From assembly GCA_030600975.1 (NCBI GenBank), contig JAUVUL010000085.1, positions 1 through 7,170 on the forward strand: a DNA stretch of 7,170 nucleotides, written 5' to 3'. The stretch's first letter is position 1; every line of letters starts with the position of its first letter. Made by a program: the position numbers and the translations under genes. Shown here piece after piece: positions 1 to 6,865 of the stretch. The stretch comes from Candidatus Aegiribacteria sp. (GTDB lineage: Bacteria; Fermentibacterota; Fermentibacteria; Fermentibacterales; JCC-6). A model generated the notes under the pieces. It was not told where the DNA came from. It made no database searches and was given only the letters and a program-made list of their open reading frames with translations.

Positions 1-23
1 AAGCCTATCTGATAAGCATTGCC

Positions 24-55
24 GATTAGGTCTCTCAGAGACCAGGCTCTTAATC
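24..55. repeat. Palindrome ggtctct-c-agagacc nested in an outer gatta/taatc repeat
   Basis: Bases 29-35 and 37-43 are perfect 7-bp inverted arms around a single central C (36). Outside them, gatta (24-28) is complementary to taatc (51-55), with aggctct (44-50) left unpaired on one side. The near-zero loop fits a protein-binding dyad better than an RNA hairpin. There is no T-tract, so a terminator is unlikely. The function is unknown. Confidence 0.45.
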
Positions 56-64
56 AGTGACGGA

Positions 65-88
65 GGTAATCAGAAATCCTGATTACTT
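65..88. repeat. Hairpin gtaatcag / ctgattac
   Basis: Bases 66-73 and 79-86 are perfect 8-bp inverted arms around a 5-base loop. A G-T and an A-T pair can extend the stem to 10 bp. The arm sequence taatcag also occurs as a direct copy at 51-57. The hairpin overlaps the TAA (83-85) of the open minus-strand frame but has no following T-run in either direction, so it does not look like an intrinsic terminator. Confidence 0.45.
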
Positions 89-236
89 ACGTCCTATACG
101 CAAAGGACTCATGGCCCATGGTTTTTCAACGGTGCTTCCGGGTTTCATCCGAGTGCTCAGCCGGTGAATAGCAGCGGCTGCAGGATACATTTTCCCGACC
201 AACGCTTTGTCCGAACCCTCAAGGTGTATATTTGAT

Positions 237-266
237 TTGACATGACCGGGTAATTCTAGGTATTGT
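237..266 (+). promoter_or_regulatory. Possible sigma70-type promoter for the tandem cNMP-binding gene
   Basis: A perfect -35 TTGACA (237-242) is followed after 18 bases by TATTGT (261-266), which matches four of six -10 positions. It would place transcription start roughly 105-110 bases before the ATG at 381. The weak -10 and slightly long spacer make this tentative. No other good promoter is visible nearer the gene. Confidence 0.35.
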
Positions 267-380
267 CCTCTCGGATGAAGAAGGCTGCGGATATGGAATT
301 CCGGAAGTGGATTTATGCTCTGTCCGCGAATTGCCACGCTGCCTGACAGATAAATTTGTACCGACGGTTGAGAGGTTTCC

Positions 381-1352
381 ATGAAAAAAGACAGTCTCTT
401 TAACACGGATGACATTCTTTCCGAGAGTGGTGTCAGGGAGCTCTTCGAAAGCAAAGAAGTGCATGGATCGGATGTGCTTGTCAAACAGGGTGATTCAGGA
501 ACGGATCTTTTCATTATTGAATCCGGCCAGTTCGTTGTAACAGATGACAAGGGAGGAGGTCGGATACTGGAATCACTTGGAGAGGGAGACGTATTCGGAG
601 AAATGGCTTTCCTTGGCGGGGAGGAGAGGTCAGCAAGCGTTACAGCGAATACTACCGGGACCATATTGAAGCTCTCCCGGAAACCATTTGTTGCATTTCT
701 CAGAAAAAACTCCATCCCGGGGACAAAATTCCTTCTATTCCTGGAGAAACTCATTGTCGAAAGGCTCAGAAAGGCTGATTCCCTCAGGATTCTTATCTCA
801 GGTGATCAAGACCTGAAAGGGCGACGTGAACTCAGGAAGCTGAGGGCTGATATCCGGGCTCGGAACAAAAGACCCCTGCTATCCGCGGATGATCCCATGC
901 TATCTGAGTTGTGTCACTGGATATATGCTCGGGATAATCAGGTTCTCTTCAGGCAGGGAGACAGGACCACAGACCTTTTCATCATAAGGAAGGGAAAGGT
1001 TACAGTCGTAGATGAAAGCTCCGAAGACTTCGTTCTGGGCAGCTTTGGAGCGAACGACGTTATTGGTGAACGCTCATTCCTTGACGGCAAACCCAGGGCA
1101 TCTACCGCAAAGGTAACCGGAAGTGCTGAAATACTGATGTTTTCAAGAGATACTCTGCAAGAACTCCTGGAAAAGAACAGCGCTATGGCTATCAGTCTGA
1201 ATCTCGGCCTGGGAAGTCTACTGGCTCGGAGACTCAGCATGGCTAATAAAACCCTGAGACTTCTGACCTACGAGGAACTTAGAGAAAAAGCGGAGGTCTC
1301 AAGATTGCTCAGTGAAATGCGGAAATCCCTCCGGATAAAGTCTCTTCACTAA
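381..1352 (+). CDS. Tandem cyclic-nucleotide-binding domain protein (two cNMP domains, no effector)
   Basis: This 323-residue protein has two Crp/PKA-regulatory-type cyclic-nucleotide-binding domains. Domain 1 spans about residues 15-130, with QGDSGTDLFIIESG at 36-49 and a phosphate-binding cassette GEMAFLGGEERSASV at 73-87 (Glu74, Arg83). Domain 2 spans about 175-290, with QGDRTTDLFIIRKG at 192-205 and cassette GERSFLDGKPRASTA at 229-243 (Glu230, Arg239). In this family the cassette Glu and Arg contact the ribose and cyclic phosphate, so both sites look able to bind ligand, though binding itself is inferred. A basic linker of about 35-40 residues separates the domains, and a charged helical tail follows. 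No helix-turn-helix, kinase, cyclase, membrane segment or signal peptide is seen, so it is not a Crp/Fnr transcription factor. It probably acts as a cytoplasmic sensor or regulatory subunit for an unknown partner. The start follows gagagg (370-375) by 5 bases. Confidence 0.9.
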   Translation: MKKDSLFNTDDILSESGVRELFESKEVHGSDVLVKQGDSGTDLFIIESGQFVVTDDKGGGRILESLGEGDVFGEMAFLGGEERSASVTANTTGTILKLSRKPFVAFLRKNSIPGTKFLLFLEKLIVERLRKADSLRILISGDQDLKGRRELRKLRADIRARNKRPLLSADDPMLSELCHWIYARDNQVLFRQGDRTTDLFIIRKGKVTVVDESSEDFVLGSFGANDVIGERSFLDGKPRASTAKVTGSAEILMFSRDTLQELLEKNSAMAISLNLGLGSLLARRLSMANKTLRLLTYEELREKAEVSRLLSEMRKSLRIKSLH

Positions 1353-1376
1353 CCGATATCCATCTTTGCAGTCGTA

Positions 1377-1406
1377 TTGAATTTCATGAGTTTCCGGATT
1401 TATTCA
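1377..1406 (+). promoter_or_regulatory. Possible promoter for the DUF5916 gene
   Basis: TTGAAT (1377-1382) is followed after 18 bases by TATTCA (1401-1406), inside an AT-rich block that continues to about 1415. Both hexamers are imperfect. No terminator is seen after the preceding gene, so read-through from it is an alternative. Confidence 0.3.
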
Positions 1407-1468
1407 TTATATATGCATCATGATGAAAAGAGCATGTCCCCGTTAATATCCGGAAGGGTGAAATCAGT

Positions 1469-3667
1469 ATGAAAACCGCATGCACTCTTTCTATTCTCGC
1501 TATTACCGGCATCAGTTTTTCTCAGATATCGGTCCAGGCGGTGAAAGTAAACGAATCCCCTGTAATTGACGGTATCCCTGATGATGAAATATGGAACCTG
1601 GCTATTCCTGTCCAGGAAGATTTCATCCAGCACAGGCCGGACTGCGGGGAACCGATGACAGAAGCGACTGAAGTCAGGCTTCTCTACGATGACAAATACC
1701 TGTACTGTGCGTTCACTATGTGCGACAGCCATCCCGAGGAATTCACCAGAAGGTTGGCACCAAGGGACAACGATTTTTCAACTGAGTGGGCAGGCATCTG
1801 GCTGGATACGTACAACGATGATAATAATGCATACTTCTTCTTCATCAGTATTGATAATGTGCAGCAGGATGGCAGGTTGTGCGAAGTAGGCGGATGGGAC
1901 TTGAACTGGGACGGAGTCTGGACAAGCTCCACTGCGTCATCGGATTCCGGCTGGACTGCGGAGTTATCAATTCCCTTCTCCGCCATGTGCTATTCTGAGG
2001 ATGAGGAACAGGTATGGGGTGTCAACTTCAAACGAACCATTACCAGAACTAATGAAAGCGCATTTCTTTTCAGGATGGCAGATAACGGCCAGGTTAAGAT
2101 TGAGGACTTCGGTAATCTGTGCGGGCTGAATTCCCTCCCATCCAGCAGGCAGATAGAACTGAGACCCTACGGTGCAGGTCGGATACAGTATCTACACGAT
2201 GCCGAAGAGGAGTGGGATCCATGGGCAAATACCGGTATTGATGCAAGGATTGGCCTTTCTTCAGAGCTGCTTCTGGATCTGACTGTCAATCCTGATTTCG
2301 GCCAGGTTGAAGCTGATCCTGATGAAGCGAATCTCTCCCATTGGGAAAGCTACCTTTCGGAAAAAAGACCTTTCTTTCTTGAGGGTTCGGATATGTTCAG
2401 CATGCCCTTCTCACTTTTCTATTCCAGGCGGGTAGGTTCAGTGGCGCCAAACGGGGAGATCATACCGATAATCGGAGGAGCAAAGCTCACAGGTTCTTTT
2501 AACGGTTTCCGCGCAGGTTTCCTTAATGCGTACACTGGAAGTATTAAGGATAACGGCAGTACTCTGGTGCATCCGACAAATTACGCTGCAGGAAGGATAG
2601 TACGTGAGTTCGGCAGGGGAACCTATATCGGTTTCAGTGGAACCAGCACCGATGTTCCCGCTCATGACGGATCCCTTTATTCCTACGGCAGGTCCGGGGC
2701 GGTGGATGCTCAGATTACCTTTCTGGAGAATCATAAGATCAACTCGTCCGTTGCAGGTACCTGGAACTCATATGAGAATCGCTGGGATGATAATTACGCG
2801 TATAGAACTTTCTATAAATATTCCGATGAAAGGCTTGATTTCAGTGGAGGAATGTCGTATCGCGAGGAGAATTTCGACGCGAACATGATCGGGTACACAT
2901 CGTCCACTGGAGATGTCAGTACATGGATAAACAGCGGGTTGTACCATCCTTACACCGAAAGTGATGTTCTTCAGCACTGGTGGGGCAATCTGCACGCATG
3001 GTACGACCGCGTTCCTGGAGGTCCCGTTACCGGCAGGGGAATCGGATTCAATACCGGTCTGTCCTTCCGAAACAGGTATCATGTTGATTTTGAATTCGGA
3101 TACAATGGTACTCATACGGACAGGTACGAAGGGCCTGAAGGCACTGAATATGATGGTGGACTGAATTTCAATCTCAGCTGTTCAAGTGATTCAAGAGAGC
3201 AGCTGTCTGGATATCTATGGGGTGGAATCAGCTCCTATTGCGAAGGCTCCAGAAATTATGCAGGAACATGGATCAACTACAAACCTTCACCGAACATTTC
3301 AATAGAGGCTGATATCAACTGGAGTCAGACAGGGGATGCTCGAAAATACGACTGGAATCTGGAGGAATGGAGTCACAGGAATACGGACTGGCGTTCCCTG
3401 CAGCTCAGCGGAAACTGGATGCTGAGTAACTATTTCAGTTTCAGGCTGACTTCACAGATGTCAAGATTCGATACCGAATGGGAAACTGAAGAAAGCAGCA
3501 GGGATTACAGGCACTGGATGAATGTACTTCTCAGCTGGCAGTTCAGACCAGGAAGCATGTTCTTCTTCATGGTCGGCGAGAATACCGACCCGGATCAGCA
3601 GACAGGTGACTTTGGAGAACCTGAATTCACCATTTTCACAAAACTGACCTGGTTCCTTCCTGTATAA
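1469..3667 (+). CDS. DUF5916 outer-membrane protein with N-terminal CBM9-like domain
   Basis: This 732-residue protein begins with a Sec-type signal peptide (residues 1 to about 24, cleavage probably after SVQA). A CBM9-like beta-sandwich domain follows (about 30-230), shown by DGIPDDEIW at 34-42, TEVRLLYDDKYLYCAF at 67-82 and the family-typical GWTAELSIPFSAM. The rest is a DUF5916 region, identified by DLTVNPDFGQVEADP (270-284), SEKRPFFLEGSDMF (297-310) and LFYSRRVG (316-323). It then runs as alternating, aromatic-rich beta-strand sequence to the C-terminus (TKLTWFLPV), which suggests an outer-membrane beta-barrel. Length is within the usual range of roughly 700-900 residues for this family. 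The substrate or role is unknown: the CBM9-like part suggests glycan contact but does not prove it. The start has ggaaggg (1452-1458) about 10 bases upstream and leads straight into the signal peptide. Transcription ends at the hairpins just downstream. Confidence 0.9.
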   Translation: MKTACTLSILAITGISFSQISVQAVKVNESPVIDGIPDDEIWNLAIPVQEDFIQHRPDCGEPMTEATEVRLLYDDKYLYCAFTMCDSHPEEFTRRLAPRDNDFSTEWAGIWLDTYNDDNNAYFFFISIDNVQQDGRLCEVGGWDLNWDGVWTSSTASSDSGWTAELSIPFSAMCYSEDEEQVWGVNFKRTITRTNESAFLFRMADNGQVKIEDFGNLCGLNSLPSSRQIELRPYGAGRIQYLHDAEEEWDPWANTGIDARIGLSSELLLDLTVNPDFGQVEADPDEANLSHWESYLSEKRPFFLEGSDMFSMPFSLFYSRRVGSVAPNGEIIPIIGGAKLTGSFNGFRAGFLNAYTGSIKDNGSTLVHPTNYAAGRIVREFGRGTYIGFSGTSTDVPAHDGSLYSYGRSGAVDAQITFLENHKINSSVAGTWNSYENRWDDNYAYRTFYKYSDERLDFSGGMSYREENFDANMIGYTSSTGDVSTWINSGLYHPYTESDVLQHWWGNLHAWYDRVPGGPVTGRGIGFNTGLSFRNRYHVDFEFGYNGTHTDRYEGPEGTEYDGGLNFNLSCSSDSREQLSGYLWGGISSYCEGSRNYAGTWINYKPSPNISIEADINWSQTGDARKYDWNLEEWSHRNTDWRSLQLSGNWMLSNYFSFRLTSQMSRFDTEWETEESSRDYRHWMNVLLSWQFRPGSMFFFMVGENTDPDQQTGDFGEPEFTIFTKLTWFLPV

Positions 3668-3672
3668 GGAAA

Positions 3673-3697
3673 CCGCCCGGAGTCCGACTCCGGGCGG
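3673..3697 (+). terminator. GC-rich 11-bp perfect hairpin after the DUF5916 gene
   Basis: ccgcccggagt (3673-3683) pairs perfectly with actccgggcgg (3687-3697) around a 3-base loop, starting 5 bases after the TAA. It has no T-run of its own and sits immediately before the T-tract terminator at 3701-3727. It probably strengthens termination or protects the 3' end of the transcript. Confidence 0.75.
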
Positions 3698-3700
3698 CTC

Positions 3701-3727
3701 AAAAACCTGAGTTCTTCAGGTTTTTTT
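3701..3727. terminator. Bidirectional intrinsic terminator between convergent genes
   Basis: aaaaacctga (3701-3710) pairs perfectly with tcaggttttt (3716-3725) around a 5-base loop, and seven T's run from 3721 to 3727. Read from the other strand, the A-run gives five U's after the same stem. It can therefore end both the plus-strand DUF5916 transcript and the minus-strand transcript whose stop codon lies at 3735-3737. Confidence 0.9.
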
Positions 3728-3734
3728 CGATGTG

Positions 3735-5375
3735 TTATCTCACCATCATCATTCTGTGAGTCTGGCTGATTCCATTAGCGTTGAGGCGGCAGAAGTACAC
3801 GCCGGGAGTTACCCTGGTGCCGCTTTCGTTCTGGCCGTCCCACTGTACTGAATTTGAACCCTCGTTGAAGCTCTGGTTATCGGCAAGGGTTGTTACAAGT
3901 TGTCCGGCTATGTTGTAGATGGAGATTGTAACCGGGGTGTTCTGCGTGAGATTGAAGCTGATGTTCGTGGTGGCATTGAAGGGGTTGGGGGCATTCTGAA
4001 TCATACCGGGCGTAGCCACGGGTGCATCATCAATTCCAGTATTACCAAACCAGTCGTACATGAGAGCGTAGGAGCTGCCAACAAAGGTGGTATAGAGCAC
4101 CGCGGAATAATTGCCTCCATTCCAGCCGGCGGTTGCAGGCCAGTATATGGTCGCGACGTAATCATTGATTCTTATAGGTGTTGTGAAAGCGGTGGGAGCT
4201 CCGACATTAGCCCAGGTGAACATCGTTGAATCACCCGGATCCAAATTGTAAGCTACTGTAACATGACCAACTGCTTTCATCGCTCTGATGGAGCCATGAT
4301 TCTCATCGGCGCCACCGGCGAAACAAGATTCCCAGGTCCAGCTCACACCGCTGTTGTTGCTCAAGAAGTACCCGAAGTTGTCACCTGAGGCCCATTCGAA
4401 TGTAACAGTTAACCAACCTATCTGAGTGGCAGCACGACTGTAAGCGATATCAAGATCATCCAGGTCAACCCAGCCGCCAGCGCCAGTCACCAGTTCTGAT
4501 GGTATCCAGGATGAACCGTTATTCGTAGTCCTCTTGATCCGGATCTCTGGACTCGTAGCCGTAGAAACAGTAAAGACTATCGATGCATTACCGCCTGCGC
4601 CTGCTGCTACTGCCGGATGGGAATTACTAATTCCAGTATTAACGTATATATTTAAGTCGTTAACCCATCCAGCTCCACCAACCGCGTTCCTTACAGCGCG
4701 AACAGTTGAGGTGCCCTCTATTATATAGGTTACGTAAGCATGAGCTGCCGCGCCAACATCGGCATCCATGTCAGCGAATTGAACGGAGTTGGATGTGACC
4801 AGTTCAAAGGTGGCGGATGCACCGGTTGTTGTAAACCTTCTGGTCCAGAGCTGATCATCGCCTGTTTCGTGCCAGATACCCATTATCACGACCCAGCTAT
4901 TTCCTCCGGAATCTCTGACCAGGCGGATCTTGGGATTGGAGATTGAATTGTTCGTGTTATATGCAAAATTGAAGTAACTCCAGGTTTCCCCGCCATCCAT
5001 TGAGCGGTATACCACAAGGCTGTCGCCTGTTGCGTGATCGGTATCGAAAACAGCATAGAGATGACCGGTGTTTTCATCGTAATCGAAATCCTGACCACTT
5101 CCCACTGGACCAGGATATATTTCAATATCGTTGTACCAGTCTTGTTCTGACCATAAAGAGGATCCTTCATCTTCTCTGGAAATCGCCCTCTCAATGGGAG
5201 AACGGTATGTAAAAGCCGAAGTGGGGTCGTTTATATCCGCAAGAGTTTCGACATCCAGTGGTTCCGGGGTTGAAAAATATTGTATTCCTTCGGGATTATC
5301 CAGCAATTCGCCGTCGACATATTCAGTTGCGAAAAGCAAACTGACAGAAAGTACGCTTAAAACTACGTACTTCAT
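3735..5375 (-). CDS. Secreted Asp-box/sialidase-like protein with C-terminal T9SS-type (FlgD_ig-like) sorting domain
   Basis: The protein is 546 residues from the start chosen here. The open frame extends 16 codons further to 5423, but agaaggagg lies just ahead of the ATG at 5375-5373 and a hydrophobic signal peptide (MKYVVLSVLSVSLLFA) follows it directly, so the internal start is preferred. The middle resembles a BNR/sialidase-type propeller with Asp-box-like motifs: RSMDGGETW (124-132), a degenerate RTTNNGSSW (282-290) and LSNNSGVSW (338-346). No FRIP motif or clear catalytic set is seen, so sialidase activity is not supported. From about residue 455 there is a C-terminal beta-sandwich of the FlgD_ig / Por_Secre_tail kind: NAPNPFNATTNISF (461-474), ISIYNIAGQLVTTL, VQWDGQNESG, GVYFCRL and a basic end HRMMMVR. 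In FCB bacteria such tails direct type IX secretion to the cell surface; this is inferred here because no secretion gene is in the window. Confidence 0.88.
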   Translation of the reverse strand: MKYVVLSVLSVSLLFATEYVDGELLDNPEGIQYFSTPEPLDVETLADINDPTSAFTYRSPIERAISREDEGSSLWSEQDWYNDIEIYPGPVGSGQDFDYDENTGHLYAVFDTDHATGDSLVVYRSMDGGETWSYFNFAYNTNNSISNPKIRLVRDSGGNSWVVIMGIWHETGDDQLWTRRFTTTGASATFELVTSNSVQFADMDADVGAAAHAYVTYIIEGTSTVRAVRNAVGGAGWVNDLNIYVNTGISNSHPAVAAGAGGNASIVFTVSTATSPEIRIKRTTNNGSSWIPSELVTGAGGWVDLDDLDIAYSRAATQIGWLTVTFEWASGDNFGYFLSNNSGVSWTWESCFAGGADENHGSIRAMKAVGHVTVAYNLDPGDSTMFTWANVGAPTAFTTPIRINDYVATIYWPATAGWNGGNYSAVLYTTFVGSSYALMYDWFGNTGIDDAPVATPGMIQNAPNPFNATTNISFNLTQNTPVTISIYNIAGQLVTTLADNQSFNEGSNSVQWDGQNESGTRVTPGVYFCRLNANGISQTHRMMMVR

Positions 5376-5380
5376 ACTAT

Positions 5381-5390
5381 TCCTCCTTCT
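5381..5390 (-). promoter_or_regulatory. Strong ribosome binding site fixing the start at 5375
   Basis: On the minus strand this reads agaaggagga, nearly the full anti-16S complement, ending 5 bases before the ATG at 5375-5373. It lies inside the longer open frame that begins at 5423 and argues strongly against that longer start. Confidence 0.9.
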
Positions 5391-5468
5391 ATTTTTGATT
5401 TGTAAATTTGGAAAATCTGGCACCTTTTTTGAACTTTCACCCCTTTCTGTTTTATATATACGAGTAAG

Positions 5469-5497
5469 ATACTATGCAATACCTGTAAAAAAGTCAA
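5469..5497 (-). promoter_or_regulatory. Sigma70-type promoter for the sorting-domain protein
   Basis: On the minus strand TTGACT (5497-5492) and TAGTAT (5474-5469) are separated by exactly 17 bases. They match the consensus at five and four of six positions. Transcription would start near 5462, leaving a leader of roughly 85-90 nt. A second, weaker -10-like TATAAA lies inside that leader (5456-5451). Confidence 0.65.
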
Positions 5498-5644
5498 CGA
5501 TTACTCAAATTCCGGGTAAATCAGATTAATGAAAAACATCACCGTATCGAATTGATAATGCCGAAATCGTGTCAGCAGTTATCTTACCAGGTGTTGAAGG
5601 GAAGATCGAAGTCATCTGAAAAGATGGAAAGGAAGTGATACATC

Positions 5645-6865
5645 ATGACATTCGTATTTCTGCTTCTGCTTGCACTTATTTCTATATACCCTGTTCTGGG
5701 GGATATACCTGATAATGTGATTGATTCAGGTGTTTACGAAGTGATGGAGCATATCGGTGATGACAATCTGATTGATGTGACGTTCTCTGAAGCTGATTCA
5801 GTTACAAGTTGCTTTGGTTATACAGTTTCAGGTGACAATACAGATTTCTGGGTTCTCACAATAGATTATTTCGGGGTTCCTGTTGACCGGCAGGAGCTCT
5901 ATGTCCTGCAGGATAATCCAATAGAGTGGATCAGCGCAGTTTTTCTGGAACCCGGGCTGCTGTTGATCATCGAGGGAGGATACTCGCCGGGTTCTTTTCC
6001 TGATTGTTTTACGATTGACCTTATGAATCCTGATAGCAGCAGGCACACTGTTCTTCCAGTGGAAATCAGCCCTGATGAAATTCTATCTCTTACATCCCTG
6101 GAAAAATGTTCTGAAGGCAGCCTTCTGGCAGCTGGAACCCGATGGTCACAAGAGGATGGTCATGCGATGTTTGTAATTAAACTGGGTTATGATGGCACTA
6201 TTCTCTGGGAAACTCCTTTGGTTGAAAATTCCGAGGAGCAGTTCATTCGGGCAAGCCTGGAAATCATGAGCGATGGAGGATGCATGCTGTCATATAATGA
6301 GGATTGTTTCCCATCATCGTTTATCCCAATCTGCCGGCTGGGAAGTGATGGTCAGATTCTCTGGCAAATGTCACTTCAGGTGAATTGCGAATTTGTAGCC
6401 GGTATATCCGGTTTCCTGGAGCTGGATGATGGAAACATTATTTGCACAGGTACCGTTGACGATATGAGACAGATGGCTTACAGGGGGCTAACTGTATGCC
6501 TGGATCCACAGGGCGAAGAGCTCTGGAGGAGAATCGACTGGTACCTTGACCATACTTTGTTCCGTTCCGTCAGCATTACCCCGGAGAACGGTATTATTAT
6601 CGCCGGATGGATTGGTGAGGAAGGGAATTTCCCTCTGGAGGTAGTGGGCAGTGACATTCTTCTCGCGATCATGGAAAATGACGGGAGTCGAATCAGCTGT
6701 ACGGAACTCTATGCAGAAGGCGATCAGATGACTCATTCGGTATTCCTTACGGAATCAGGTCAGATCATTGTAACAGGCACCGAAGTTCAACCGGGAAAAG
6801 GTGAATCCGATGTATTCTTCTGGAAAATCGGTTTTGAGGAAGTTGGGGCCGGGTCTAACATTTAA
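5645..6865 (+). CDS. Exported repeat protein, probable PQQ/WD40-like beta-propeller
   Basis: This 406-residue protein has a clear signal peptide (MTFVFLLLLALISIYPVLG, cleavage near residue 19-20). The remainder is built of loosely repeated units of about 50 residues. Each has a strand ending in a D/N-G turn and an aromatic, then a G-x-I/L-x-x-x-G-T-like strand: LGYDGTILWETPL (180-192), LGSDGQILWQMSL (232-244), LDPQGEELWRRIDW (286-299), with partner strands DDGNIICTGT (261-270), ENGIIIAGW (314-322) and ESGQIIVTGTE (370-380). These resemble PQQ-enzyme/WD40-type blades, so a secreted beta-propeller is likely. No catalytic signature is seen. There is no C-terminal sorting domain, unlike the divergent neighbour; it stops soon after the last repeat (GAGSNI). 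Ten cysteines lie in the mature part. The start follows aaggaag (5629-5635) by 9 bases. The family assignment is tentative; the coding call is firm. Confidence 0.8.
   Translation: MTFVFLLLLALISIYPVLGDIPDNVIDSGVYEVMEHIGDDNLIDVTFSEADSVTSCFGYTVSGDNTDFWVLTIDYFGVPVDRQELYVLQDNPIEWISAVFLEPGLLLIIEGGYSPGSFPDCFTIDLMNPDSSRHTVLPVEISPDEILSLTSLEKCSEGSLLAAGTRWSQEDGHAMFVIKLGYDGTILWETPLVENSEEQFIRASLEIMSDGGCMLSYNEDCFPSSFIPICRLGSDGQILWQMSLQVNCEFVAGISGFLELDDGNIICTGTVDDMRQMAYRGLTVCLDPQGEELWRRIDWYLDHTLFRSVSITPENGIIIAGWIGEEGNFPLEVVGSDILLAIMENDGSRISCTELYAEGDQMTHSVFLTESGQIIVTGTEVQPGKGESDVFFWKIGFEEVGAGSNI

Larger units (their letters stand above)
1..380. other. Unassigned region upstream of the tandem cNMP-binding gene
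   Basis: No gene is recognised in these 380 bases. On the plus strand the frame starting at base 2 stays open to a TGA at 80-82 and could be the tail of a gene outside the window, but its residues match nothing I know. On the minus strand a frame stays open from within the next gene down to a TAA at 83-85. Its part outside the neighbouring gene (ATG at 382-380, 98 residues) has a plausible amino-acid mix but no Shine-Dalgarno sequence, and its start would overlap the start codon of the 381 gene. I therefore do not call it a gene. The first 90 bases carry several inverted repeats, listed separately, and a promoter-like element lies at 237-266. Confidence 0.5.
5376..5644. other. Divergent intergenic region
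   Basis: The 269 bases between divergent starts hold the minus-strand promoter and leader (5376-5497). The remaining stretch (5498-5644) has no convincing plus-strand promoter and ends in an aaggaag ribosome site (5629-5635) for the gene at 5645. A short reading frame from 5533 to an in-frame TGA at 5617-5619 reads like protein, but it has no start signal. Confidence 0.6.

Noticed and set aside
24..88. CRISPR or insertion-sequence end
   Set aside because: The repeats are short, irregularly spaced and without spacers, a transposase or target-site duplications.
83..754. 223-codon minus-strand frame
   Set aside because: More than half lies antisense to the well-supported cNMP-binding gene and reads as low-complexity Ser/Pro-rich sequence typical of an antisense shadow.
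381..1352. Crp/Fnr-family transcription regulator
   Set aside because: No helix-turn-helix follows either cNMP domain; the tail after domain 2 is only about 30 residues of charged helix.
3735..5375. Active exo-alpha-sialidase
   Set aside because: Asp-box-like motifs are present but no FRIP motif or catalytic set could be identified, and Asp-boxes are structural rather than catalytic.
5558..5638. 26-codon plus-strand frame ending 6 bases before the propeller gene, a possible leader peptide
   Set aside because: It has no ribosome site, no regulatory codon run and no attenuator-like hairpins, so chance is the simpler reading.
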